In this document: piece after piece, positions 32,533 through 39,786 of the stretch | Layout of the letters: each line of letters opens with the position of its first letter | Numbering within the stretch: position 1 is the first letter of the stretch | Origin: Burkholderia sp. | GTDB lineage: Bacteria; Pseudomonadota; Gammaproteobacteria; Burkholderiales; Burkholderiaceae | DNA: 53,901 bases | Assembly (NCBI GenBank): GCA_030151225.1 | Contig: JASLEG010000353.1 | Location: 1-53,901 of the forward strand | Direction of reading: 5' to 3' | Made by a program: the position numbers and the translations under genes | The notes under the pieces: model-generated | Seen by the model: the letters and a program-made list of their open reading frames with translations, nothing else | Database searches by the model: none | Told to the model about the DNA's origin: nothing

Positions 32533-34416
32533 TCAGGCGCCGCCGAACTCGCCGTCGAGGATGCGGCGGTAGAACGCGTGCTCGGCTTCGAGCGCATGCG
32601 CCTGATTGACGGCCTTGCGAAAGCCGTGGCGCTCGTCGGCGTAGTAGTGGACCTCGTTCGGCACGCCGTTCGCGTCGAGCGCCGCGGCCATCGAGCGGGT
32701 CTGATCCGGCGTCACCACGACATCGAGCTCGCCCTGGAAGAACACCACGGGCGCGCGGATCGCGCCGGCATGCACGAGCGGCGTGCGCGCCAGATAGCGC
32801 TCGCGGTCCGCGTCGGGATCGCCGATCAGCCAGCGCAGGTAGCGTGCCTCGAACTTGTGGGTGTGCGCGTCGAGCTGCAGCGGATCGCTGACGCCGTACA
32901 GGCTCGCGCCACCGCGAAACACGTCGCGGAACGCGAGCGCGCACAGCGCGGTGTAGCCGCCGGCGCTGCCGCCGCGCACGAATGCGCGGCCCGCATCCAC
33001 CAGCCCCTGCGCGGCCAGGTGCTCGACCACGGCGCAGGCGTCGTCGACGTCGGCCACGCCCCAGGTCAGGTGCAGCGCCTGGCGGAACGCGCGGCCGTAG
33101 CCGGTGCTGCCGCGATAGTTCAGCAGCACGATCGCGAAGCCGCGCTGCACCCAGTATTCGTGGCGCGTGCTGAACACCGGGTAATGCGCCGCGGTGGGTC
33201 CGCCGTGCGCGAACACCACCACCGGCGGCGGCGCGTCGGCCGCGGCCTCGCGCGGCAGGTACAGATAGCCGTGCGCCTCGCCGTCGCCGCTCGGGAAACG
33301 CAGCGCGCGCGGCCGGGTGATCCGTTCGGCCGGCAGCGCCGCCGCCACCGCGCGCAGCACCTCGACGCGATGGCTGCGCCGGTCGATGGCCAGGATCGCG
33401 GCCGGGCAGGTGGGCGAGGCCGCGATGCAGTACAGATGGGTGGCGTCGGCCGCGAGATGATGGAACTGGCTGTAGTCGGTCGCGAGCGGCGTCGCCACGC
33501 CCTGCGCGTCGCGCACGCCGAGCCGGCCCCAGCCGGCCTCGAACCAGGTCGCGAAGCTGCCGCCGTCGTCGAGCGGCAGCCAGCTGCACGCGCCGAGCTG
33601 CCACGGCGCGGCAGCGTGATCGCCGGCCTCGGCCGGCAGCGGCACGAGCGTGCCGTCCGCTTCGGCGTCCACCCCAGCGTCCAGCCGCCACGGCTGCCAG
33701 AAATTCGCGCGATCGGTCAGGCACACCAGCCGCCCGGCCGCGTCGAAGCCCGGCTGCTGCACGGCTTCGTCGTCGGCCGCGCCGGCGACCGTGCGCGCGG
33801 GGCGCGCCGGATCGACCGATGCGCCCCGTTCGGCGAGCCGCAGCCGGGTCGCCGTCCACGGCTGATGCGGATGCTGCCACTCGATCCACGCGAGCCGCGC
33901 GCCGTCGGCGCTCAGCGCGGGCGCGGCGTAGAAGTCGGCGCCCTCGGCCAGCACCTCGCGCGCGCCGTCGGCGAGGCCGATCGCCACGAGCCGGTGCGTG
34001 TCGTCGCGCTGCTCCACGGCGAGGATGCGGCCCCGCGCGTGGCGCAGGTCGCCGTAGCGCGGGCCGGCCGGGGTCAGCGCCTGCGGCTCGTCGAGCCGCC
34101 CCGGCGTGAAGCGGTAGAGACGCTGATCGCGCTCGTTGACGAACACCACATCGTCGCCGGCCACGCAGAACGCGCCGCCGCCGTATTCGTACACGCGGCT
34201 GCGCGCGCTGTAGCCGTCGGGGCTCACGCAGTCGATCGCGCCGCCTCGCGCGCGCCAGATCCGGCTCATCGCGTCGGCCGGGTCGTACTCCGTCCAGAAC
34301 ACGCCGGCGGGGCCGGCCGTCAGTTCCGCGAAATCGCGGCCGGCCGCCACGGCCTCGGCCGCGCCGAGCGGCTCGGTGGCACGATCAGCTCGTGCGTCGT
34401 CGGGATTCTTTTGCAT
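32533..34416 (-). CDS. S9 prolyl-oligopeptidase-like peptidase of the pqq operon (PqqH/PqqM-like), 627 aa
   Basis: This is a two-domain serine peptidase. Residues about 1-370 form a beta-propeller-like domain with repeated strand motifs and residues 375-627 an alpha/beta hydrolase. The catalytic triad is Ser484 (RGGSAGGYT), Asp565 (QGELDVVV) and His597 (DERHGFRK); HGGP at 404-407 is the usual oxyanion loop. The start ATG at 34416 overlaps the pqqE 3' end by 32 bp, so it is translated with the PQQ genes. Similar S9 peptidases sit beside pqq genes in pseudomonads, where they are named PqqH or PqqM. No zinc peptidase PqqF is visible here, so a role in processing PqqA or its modified fragment is a reasonable inference, not proof. 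Confidence 0.88.
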   Translation of the reverse strand: MQKNPDDARADRATEPLGAAEAVAAGRDFAELTAGPAGVFWTEYDPADAMSRIWRARGGAIDCVSPDGYSARSRVYEYGGGAFCVAGDDVVFVNERDQRLYRFTPGRLDEPQALTPAGPRYGDLRHARGRILAVEQRDDTHRLVAIGLADGAREVLAEGADFYAAPALSADGARLAWIEWQHPHQPWTATRLRLAERGASVDPARPARTVAGAADDEAVQQPGFDAAGRLVCLTDRANFWQPWRLDAGVDAEADGTLVPLPAEAGDHAAAPWQLGACSWLPLDDGGSFATWFEAGWGRLGVRDAQGVATPLATDYSQFHHLAADATHLYCIAASPTCPAAILAIDRRSHRVEVLRAVAAALPAERITRPRALRFPSGDGEAHGYLYLPREAAADAPPPVVVFAHGGPTAAHYPVFSTRHEYWVQRGFAIVLLNYRGSTGYGRAFRQALHLTWGVADVDDACAVVEHLAAQGLVDAGRAFVRGGSAGGYTALCALAFRDVFRGGASLYGVSDPLQLDAHTHKFEARYLRWLIGDPDADRERYLARTPLVHAGAIRAPVVFFQGELDVVVTPDQTRSMAAALDANGVPNEVHYYADERHGFRKAVNQAHALEAEHAFYRRILDGEFGGA

Positions 34417-35569
34417 TACGAAAGATCAACGGTTGCGGGTCGATGGGCCGGGGCTGCACGGCTTCGTCTCGCGCGCGCAGGATCACCGGATGATGGGGAG
34501 ACTTGCCGCAGACCGGATCCGCGTTCGCGGCGTCGCCGGTCAGCATGAACGCCTGGCAGCGGCAGCCGCCGAAGTCCTTCTGCTTCTCGTCGCAGGACCG
34601 ACACGGCTCGGGCATCCAGGCCTCGCCACGGAAGCGGTTGAAGCCGAACGAGTCGTACCAGATGTGGCGCAGGTCGTGATCGCGCACGTTCGGAAACGCA
34701 ATCGGCAACTGCCGCGCGCCGTGGCACGGCAGCGCGGTGCCGTCGGGCGTGACGGTCAGGAAGATGCTGCCCCAGCCGCCCATGCAGGCCTTCGGCCGCT
34801 CCTCGTAATAGTCGGGCGTGACGAAGATCAGCTTGCACGGATGATTGCGCGCGGCGAGCTGCTCGCGATACGCGTTGGTCACGCGCTCGGCGCGTTCGAG
34901 CTGCTCGCGCGTGGGCAGCAGCGCGGCGCGGTTCAGATACGCCCAGCCGTAGAACTGGCAGGTCGCGAGCTCCACGAAGTCGGCCTCGAGCGCGATGCAG
35001 AGCTCGATGATCCGGTCGATGTGATCGATGTTGTAGCGGTGCGTGACGAAGTTCAGCACCATCGGATAGCCGTGCGCCTTCACGGCGCGCGCCATCTCGA
35101 GCTTGTGCGCGAAGGCCTTGTCGGAGCCGGCCAGCATGTTGTTGACCTGCTCGTCGCTCGACTGGAAGCTGATCTGGATGTGGTCGAGCCCGGCGCGCTC
35201 GAAGGCGTCGAGCTTCGCATCGGTCAGGCCGATGCCGGAGGTGATCAGGTTCGTGTAGAAACCGAGCCGGCGCGCCTCGGCGATCAGCTCGGGCAGGTCG
35301 GCGCGCACCAGCGGCTCGCCGCCCGAAAAGCCGATCTGCGCGGCGCCCATCGCGCGCGCCTCGCCCATCACGCGCACCCAGTCGGCCGTGCTCAGCTCCT
35401 CGCCATGGCCCGCGAAGTCGAGCGGATTCGAGCAATACGGGCATTGCAGCGGGCAGCGGTAGGTCAGCTCGGCCAGCAGCCACAGCGGCAGCCCGGCCGA
35501 CACGGCCGGGGCGCCCGCGTCGGCTGGATCGGCCGCGTCAGCCGGCGACGGATCGGTGGCGGAGTTCAT
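34385..35569 (-). CDS. pqqE: PQQ biosynthesis radical SAM enzyme PqqE, 394 aa
   Basis: PqqE cross-links the conserved Glu and Tyr of the PqqA peptide, the first committed step of pyrroloquinoline quinone synthesis. The SAM cluster motif is YRCPLQCPYC (Cys39, Cys43, Cys46), followed by GFSGGEPL and LNFVTHRYNIDHIDRII. The C-terminal SPASM-type cluster cysteines are seen in the block around ACMGGWGS, LPCHGARQ, CRSCDEKQKDFGGCRCQAF and VCGKS. The N-terminal 25 residues are Ala/Pro/Asp-rich and probably disordered. The ATG at 35569 shares one base with the pqqD stop (TGATG). PqqD and PqqE act together on PqqA. Confidence 0.97.
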   Translation of the reverse strand: MNSATDPSPADAADPADAGAPAVSAGLPLWLLAELTYRCPLQCPYCSNPLDFAGHGEELSTADWVRVMGEARAMGAAQIGFSGGEPLVRADLPELIAEARRLGFYTNLITSGIGLTDAKLDAFERAGLDHIQISFQSSDEQVNNMLAGSDKAFAHKLEMARAVKAHGYPMVLNFVTHRYNIDHIDRIIELCIALEADFVELATCQFYGWAYLNRAALLPTREQLERAERVTNAYREQLAARNHPCKLIFVTPDYYEERPKACMGGWGSIFLTVTPDGTALPCHGARQLPIAFPNVRDHDLRHIWYDSFGFNRFRGEAWMPEPCRSCDEKQKDFGGCRCQAFMLTGDAANADPVCGKSPHHPVILRARDEAVQPRPIDPQPLIFRNAKESRRRTS

Positions 35570-35844
35570 CAGCCCAGTTCGATCCAGTGCTTGTCGAGCG
35601 CCACGAGCATGAACTGCTCGACGTCCTCGCCGAGCTCGGGCACGCCCGGAAACTGCGCGTCGAGCTCGGCCACGATCGCGGCCACGCTGCGCCGCCCGTC
35701 GATCAGGCCGCCGATCGCGGCGGCGCTCTCGTTGAGCCGGATCATGCCTTCCGGGTACAGCAGCACGTGCGCGTCCTGCGCCGGCTCGAACTGGAAGCGG
35801 TAGCCGCGCCGCCACGACGGCGTGCGTTGTCGGTCGAAACTCAT
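35569..35844 (-). CDS. pqqD: PQQ biosynthesis peptide chaperone PqqD, 91 aa
   Basis: PqqD is a small winged-helix RiPP recognition element that binds PqqA and delivers it to PqqE. Conserved PqqD blocks are seen: PSWRRGYRFQFEPAQDAHVLLYPEG and IRLNESAAAIGGLIDGRRSVAAIVAEL, ending in a helix (DVEQFMLVALDKHWIEL). The ATG at 35844 overlaps the pqqC stop by four bases (ATGA), and its own stop overlaps the pqqE start, typical of tightly coupled pqq genes. Upstream in-frame codons belong to pqqC antisense-like sequence and were excluded. Confidence 0.96.
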   Translation of the reverse strand: MSFDRQRTPSWRRGYRFQFEPAQDAHVLLYPEGMIRLNESAAAIGGLIDGRRSVAAIVAELDAQFPGVPELGEDVEQFMLVALDKHWIELG

Positions 35845-36593
35845 GGCGTGATTCCCTTGTGCCAGGCGCGCTCGGCGGTGACGGTGTGATAGGGCGGACG
35901 GTTCAGCTCGTAGGCCATCGACATCGCGTCGAGCATCGTCCACAGGATGTCGAGCTTGAACTGCAGGATCTCCAGCATGCGCTGCTGCGCATCATGGGTG
36001 ATGTAGTGCTGCAGCGTGATCTGCAGGCCGTGCTCGACGTCGCGGCGCGCCTGGCCGAGACGCGAGCGGAAGTATTCGTAGCCGCGCGGATCGATCCACG
36101 GATAGTGACGCGGCCAGGTGTCGAGCCGCGACTGGTGGATCTGCGGCGCGAACAATTCGGTCAGCGAACTGCTGGCCGCCTCCTGCCAGCTCGCGCGGCG
36201 CGCGAAGTTCACGTAGGCGTCCACGGCGAAGCGCACGCCGGGCAGCACCAGCTCCTGCGAGCGCAGCTGCTCGGGATCGAGCCCCACCGCCTCGCCGAGC
36301 CGCAGCCAGGCCTCGATGCCGCCGTCCTCGCCGGGCGCGCCGTCGTGATCGAGCAGGCGCTGGATCCACAGGCGCCGCACCTCGCGGTCGGGACAGTTGG
36401 CGAGGATCGCCGCGTCCTTCATCGGGATGTTGACCTGGTAGTAGAAGCGGTTCGCCACCCAGCCCTGGATCTGCTCGCGCGTGGCGCGGCCCTCGTACAT
36501 CGCGACGTGATACGGGTGGTGGATGTGATACAGCGCGCCCTTGGCGCGCAACGCCTGCTCGAACTGCTCGGGGCTCAGGGCGGTCTGGCTCAT
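35841..36593 (-). CDS. pqqC: pyrroloquinoline-quinone synthase PqqC, 250 aa
   Basis: PqqC carries out the final ring closure and oxidation of AHQQ to PQQ using molecular oxygen, without a cofactor. The family's conserved blocks are YHIHHPYHVAMYEGRATREQIQGWVANRFYYQ, IPMKDAAILANCPDREVRRLWIQRLLDHDG and APQIHQSRLDTWPRHYPWIDPRGYEYFRSRLGQARRDVEHGL, with the active-site His and Tyr residues. The length is the family norm. The ATG at 36593 follows pqqB by 38 bp. The stop overlaps the pqqD start. Confidence 0.97.
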   Translation of the reverse strand: MSQTALSPEQFEQALRAKGALYHIHHPYHVAMYEGRATREQIQGWVANRFYYQVNIPMKDAAILANCPDREVRRLWIQRLLDHDGAPGEDGGIEAWLRLGEAVGLDPEQLRSQELVLPGVRFAVDAYVNFARRASWQEAASSSLTELFAPQIHQSRLDTWPRHYPWIDPRGYEYFRSRLGQARRDVEHGLQITLQHYITHDAQQRMLEILQFKLDILWTMLDAMSMAYELNRPPYHTVTAERAWHKGITP

Positions 36594-36631
36594 GTTGGCT
36601 TGCCTCGCATCGTTGCGGTTGCGGCGCGACG

Positions 36632-37543
36632 TCAGAGCGCGATGCGCATGCCGTCGTACGCCACCTCGACCTGCCGGCGCGCGAGTTCCGCGCGCTCCGG
36701 CGAACGCTCGTCGAGAATCGGGTTGGTGTTGTTGATGTGGGTCAGCACCTTGCGCTGCGCGGGGAAGCGCGCGAGCACCTCGAGCATGCCGCCGGGGCCG
36801 CTCTGCGCGAGATGCCCCATCTGGCGGCCCGTGCGCGTGCCCACGCCGCGGCGCTGCATCTCGTCGTCGTGCCACAGCGTGCCGTCCACGAGCAGGCAGT
36901 CGGCCTGCGCCATGCGCGCGGCCAGCGCGTCGTCCACGGCGCCGAGCCCCGGCGCGTAGAACAGCTTGCCGCCGCTGCGCAGGTCCTCGACGATCAGGCC
37001 GATGTTGTCGCCCGGATGCGGGTCGTGCCGATGCGGCGAATACGGCGGGGCGGCGCTCTCGAGCACGAACGGCGTGAAGCGCAGGTTCGGGCAGGCCGCG
37101 ATCGCGAACCCGCGCTCGGGCTCGATCGAGTTCCAGCGCAGGCCGCCGTTCCAGTGGCCGAGCATCGTGAACAGCGGGAAACCGGTGCTGAGGTCCTCGT
37201 GGACCATGTCGGTGCACCAGACGTCGAGCGGGCAGCCTTCGCGCAAACTCAGCAGGCCGGTGGTGTGATCGATCTGGCTGTCCATCAGCACGATCGCGGC
37301 AATGCCGGTGTCGCGCAGCGCGCGGCCCGGCTGCATCGGCGCGAACTGCTGGAGCTGGGCGCGGATGTCGGGCGAGGCGTTGCAGAGCACCCACGACACG
37401 CCATCGTCCGAGATCGCGATCGACGATTGGGTGCGCGCGCGCGCCTCGACGCTTCCGTCACGAAAGCCGGCGCAGTTCGCGCAGTTGCAGTTCCATTGCG
37501 GAAAGCCACCGCCCGCAGCGGAGCCGAGGATCTGTATCTGCAT
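36632..37543 (-). CDS. pqqB: PQQ biosynthesis protein PqqB, 303 aa
   Basis: PqqB is a metallo-beta-lactamase-fold enzyme; recent work assigns it a hydroxylase role in the pathway. It starts MQIQILGSAAGGGFPQWNCN, the family signature, with the zinc-binding cysteines of CNCANCAGF following. DSQIDHTTGLLSLREG is the modified metal-site loop, and LWHDDEMQRRGVGTRTGRQMGH and TNPILDERSPER are conserved near the C terminus. The ATG at 37543 lies 107 bp after the pqqA stop, with an intrinsic terminator between, so it is transcribed by read-through from pqqA or from an internal promoter. Confidence 0.97.
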   Translation of the reverse strand: MQIQILGSAAGGGFPQWNCNCANCAGFRDGSVEARARTQSSIAISDDGVSWVLCNASPDIRAQLQQFAPMQPGRALRDTGIAAIVLMDSQIDHTTGLLSLREGCPLDVWCTDMVHEDLSTGFPLFTMLGHWNGGLRWNSIEPERGFAIAACPNLRFTPFVLESAAPPYSPHRHDPHPGDNIGLIVEDLRSGGKLFYAPGLGAVDDALAARMAQADCLLVDGTLWHDDEMQRRGVGTRTGRQMGHLAQSGPGGMLEVLARFPAQRKVLTHINNTNPILDERSPERAELARRQVEVAYDGMRIAL

Positions 37544-37593
37544 GCGTGATGTCGGTGAGGGGCCGGCCACGCCGCGGAGCGCGCGCCGGCCGC

Positions 37594-37623
37594 AAGAAAA
37601 ACAGCCCCGGCAAACCGGGGCTG
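37594..37623 (-). terminator. attenuating terminator between pqqA and pqqB
   Basis: On the minus strand the stem CAGCCCCGG / CCGGGGCTG (37623-37615 and 37610-37602, four-base loop TTTG) is followed by TTTTTCTT. It starts 27 bp after the pqqA stop. It should release most transcripts after pqqA and let a minority run into pqqBCDE, matching the known excess of the PqqA substrate peptide over the enzymes. Confidence 0.85.
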
Positions 37624-37649
37624 GGTACGGCCTTGGGGAGAGCGACGAA

Positions 37650-37733
37650 TCAGCGATTCGAGATATACATCGTGATTTCGAAACCGAGGCGCAGGTCGGT
37701 GTAGGCGGGCTTGATCCACTTGGACTTGGACAT
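37650..37733 (-). CDS. pqqA: PQQ precursor peptide PqqA, 27 aa
   Basis: PqqA is the peptide substrate for PQQ synthesis. The core has FEITMYISNR, with Glu and Tyr separated by three residues (E-x-x-x-Y), exactly the pair that PqqE joins. KPAYTDLRLGFE is the conserved recognition half. The N terminus MSKSKWI is slightly extended relative to the 23-24-residue peptides of pseudomonads. The ATG at 37733 has GGAGAA upstream. A terminator lies between it and pqqB, and an 8-bp hairpin lies 31 bp upstream in the leader. It is too short for default ORF calling but is certain by its sequence and position. Confidence 0.97.
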   Translation of the reverse strand: MSKSKWIKPAYTDLRLGFEITMYISNR

Positions 37734-37763
37734 GGCGAATTCTCCATTCGGGCGATACGGGCA

Positions 37764-37782
37764 GCCCGGCGTCGCGCCGGGC
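37764..37782 (-). promoter_or_regulatory. stable hairpin in the pqqA leader
   Basis: GCCCGGCG (37764-37771) pairs perfectly with CGCCGGGC (37775-37782) over a three-base loop, 31 bp upstream of the pqqA ATG, with no T run. It could protect the 5' end of the abundant short pqqA RNA or modulate translation. Function inferred from position only. Confidence 0.45.
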
Positions 37783-37901
37783 ACGATGCGACCTCGAGAC
37801 CTCGCGCGCAAGACGCGTTTTATCTCGTGAAGGTCTGCCGGCATCGTATCACCTTGTACGAATCGGTGAATTCCGGTGCCCGGCCGGTGCCCCGGGACGA
37901 C

Positions 37902-38888
37902 TCAGCGACGCGGCAGGTTGCGGTCGAGGAAGCGGTGGATCACCGGCGCGATCTCGGCCACGTGGGTTTCGAGCGCGAAGTGGCCGGTGTCGAAGAACTG
38001 CACCTCGGCGTTCGGCACGTCGCGCTTGAACGCCTCCGCGCCCGGCGGCAGGAAGAACGGATCGTTCCTGCCCCACACTGCCAGGATCGGCGGATAGTAC
38101 TTGCGGAAGTAGGCCTGGAAGCTCGGATACAGCGCCACGTTGCTCGCGTAGTCGCGGAACAGGTCGAGCTGGATCTCGTCGTTGCCGGGGCGCGCCACGC
38201 AGGCCGCATCGAGCGTGTACGCCTCGGGCGCGACCTGGTCGGGGTCCTTCACGCCGTGCGTGTACTGCCACCTGATCGCGTCGGGCTTCAGGAACGCGCG
38301 CAGCGCGTCGCGATTCTCCTGCGACGGATCCTTCCAGTACTTCTGGATCGGGTTCCAGCCCTCGCTGAGCCCTTCCACGTAGGCATTGCCGTTCTGCGAG
38401 ACGATCGCCGTCACGCGCTCCGGATGCGCCGTGGCCAGGCGCCAGCCCACCGGCGCGCCGTAATCGAATACCTGCAACGCGTACTGGTCGAGATGCAGCG
38501 TCTCGGTGAAATGATCGATGGTCTGCGCCAGATGCTCGAAGGTGTACGCGTACCGGCTGCGGTCCGGGCTCTGCGTGAAGCCGAAGCCGGGCAGATCGGG
38601 CGCGATCACGTGATAGCGGTCGGCCAGGCGCGGGATCAGGTCACGATACATGTACGACGAGGTGGGAAAACCGTGCAGCAGCAGCACGATGGGCGCCTTC
38701 GGGTCGCCGGCCTCGCGGTAGAACACCTTCACGTCGTCCACCTGCACGTAACGATGGCTGACCACCGGCGCCGACACGGCCGCCGCGATCGGTGCCGAGG
38801 CCGCCTGCGCCTGCGCGGCACCGCCGCCCAGCTCCCCGACCACACCGACCGTCGGCCGCGCGCGGCTCGGCAACGTGTTGATCTTCAT
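37902..38888 (-). CDS. alpha/beta hydrolase of the haloalkane dehalogenase/epoxide hydrolase type, exported, 328 aa
   Basis: The N terminus has a weak signal-like segment (PTVGVVGELGGGAAQAQA) before the fold. The hydrolase core has LLLHGFPTSSYMYRDLIP (oxyanion loop), nucleophile elbow VFDYGAPVG with Asp142 instead of serine, acid Asp276 (VWGRNDPFF) and base His303 (DTGHFALET). An Asp nucleophile is the mark of haloalkane dehalogenases and epoxide hydrolases; the acid after strand 7 fits. The ATG at 38888 has GGAGG upstream. The gene is divergent from a CGNR regulator across an operator-like region. The true substrate is unknown; organohalide or epoxide hydrolysis is plausible. Confidence 0.88.
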   Translation of the reverse strand: MKINTLPSRARPTVGVVGELGGGAAQAQAASAPIAAAVSAPVVSHRYVQVDDVKVFYREAGDPKAPIVLLLHGFPTSSYMYRDLIPRLADRYHVIAPDLPGFGFTQSPDRSRYAYTFEHLAQTIDHFTETLHLDQYALQVFDYGAPVGWRLATAHPERVTAIVSQNGNAYVEGLSEGWNPIQKYWKDPSQENRDALRAFLKPDAIRWQYTHGVKDPDQVAPEAYTLDAACVARPGNDEIQLDLFRDYASNVALYPSFQAYFRKYYPPILAVWGRNDPFFLPPGAEAFKRDVPNAEVQFFDTGHFALETHVAEIAPVIHRFLDRNLPRR

Positions 38889-38948
38889 GACAAAACCTCC
38901 GGATTGGAATGTGACACGGGTTCGAAGAAGCTTGCTGCCCGACTTCAT

Positions 38949-39020
38949 GTAACCGTCAACAAAGTTTTTGAAGGTTACTTATGCGATACGTAACCAGTCA
39001 ACACGTTTTTTATCAGTTAC
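38949..39020. promoter_or_regulatory. tandem dyad operator between the hydrolase and the CGNR regulator
   Basis: Four half-sites are regularly placed: GTAACC (38949-38954), GGTTAC (38973-38978), GTAACC (38990-38995) and AGTTAC (39015-39020). The first and second, the second and third, and the third and fourth form inverted pairs, and the first and third are 41 bp apart. Between each outer pair lies a similar AT-rich core (GTCAACAAAGTTTTTGA and AGTCAACACGTTTTTTAT). The region overlaps both likely promoters. Binding by the adjacent regulator is inferred. Confidence 0.6.
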
Positions 39021-39051
39021 AATCCGTCCATCGATTTTCGGGAGGTTCGGC

Positions 39052-39639
39052 ATGAGCACCACAGAGACGGCCGGCGATCCAGCGGCGCTGTTCGTCGGCG
39101 ACGATCTGGCGCTCGATTTCATCAACACCCGGTACGGCGTGGGCGAGAGCCGGCGCGACGTGCTCGAGCGTGACGCGAGCGTGATCGACTGGCTGCGGCA
39201 GGCCGGCGCGCTGCCCGACGGTCATCGCGAGACGGCGCCGAAGGGCCTGCTCGACGCGGCGCTGGCGCTGCGCGATACCGCGCGCGACTGCGTGGAGCGG
39301 CGCCAGGCCGGCGAACGGGCCGACCCGGCCGCGCTGAACCGCTTTCTCGCGGCCGGCAGCCATCATCTGGAAGTGATCTGGAACGAGGACGGCGCCGCAC
39401 CGGCGCTCGTCTCGCGCCGCACCGACCTGACGCCGGCCGCGGTGCTGCTGCCGGTGGCCGAGGCGCTGGCGCGGCTGCTGACCGAGGCCGATTTCGGGCT
39501 GGTGCGCAAATGCGAGTGCGAGGACTGCACGCTGCTGTTCCACGACCGCACCAAGTCGCATCGGCGGCGCTGGTGCAGCATGGCGCTGTGCGGCAACCGC
39601 ATGAAGGTGGCGGCCTATCGGGCGCGGCAGAAGGCCTGA
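39052..39639 (+). CDS. CGNR zinc-finger (ABATE domain) regulator, 195 aa
   Basis: This DNA-binding protein has two parts. Residues about 15-145 form the ABATE domain typical of the family (VGDDLALDFINTRYGVGESRRD, alpha-helical), and the C terminus is a CGNR zinc finger with Cys154 and Cys159 (KCECEDCT), Cys175 and Cys180 in RRRWCSMALCGNRMKVAAYRARQ. The ATG at 39052 follows GGGAGG. Genes of this family often sit beside a gene for a small-molecule hydrolase or exporter and act as repressors. Here it is divergent from the alpha/beta hydrolase, with a repeat-rich operator between them. The ligand is unknown. Confidence 0.9.
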   Translation: MSTTETAGDPAALFVGDDLALDFINTRYGVGESRRDVLERDASVIDWLRQAGALPDGHRETAPKGLLDAALALRDTARDCVERRQAGERADPAALNRFLAAGSHHLEVIWNEDGAAPALVSRRTDLTPAAVLLPVAEALARLLTEADFGLVRKCECEDCTLLFHDRTKSHRRRWCSMALCGNRMKVAAYRARQKA

Positions 39640-39748
39640 ACGGCCCGAGCGGCCCGGATCGGAACAACGGGCGGCGCGCACGACGCTCCCGGAGCGGGAT
39701 GCGGCGCGCCGCGCGACGGCGGAGGTGCCGGCAGGAAGGTGACGATCA

Positions 39749-39775
39749 CGCCCCGGGCCACGATGGCCCGGGGCG
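39749..39775. other. perfect hairpin between the convergent CGNR regulator and penicillin-binding protein genes
   Basis: A 12-bp perfect GC-rich stem (39749-39760 with 39764-39775) lies 12 bp beyond the stop of the minus-strand penicillin-binding protein. It has no T run on either side, so it may be a Rho-independent-like pausing structure or a 3' end protector rather than a classical terminator. Confidence 0.5.
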
Positions 39776-39786
39776 CGTTGCCGTTG

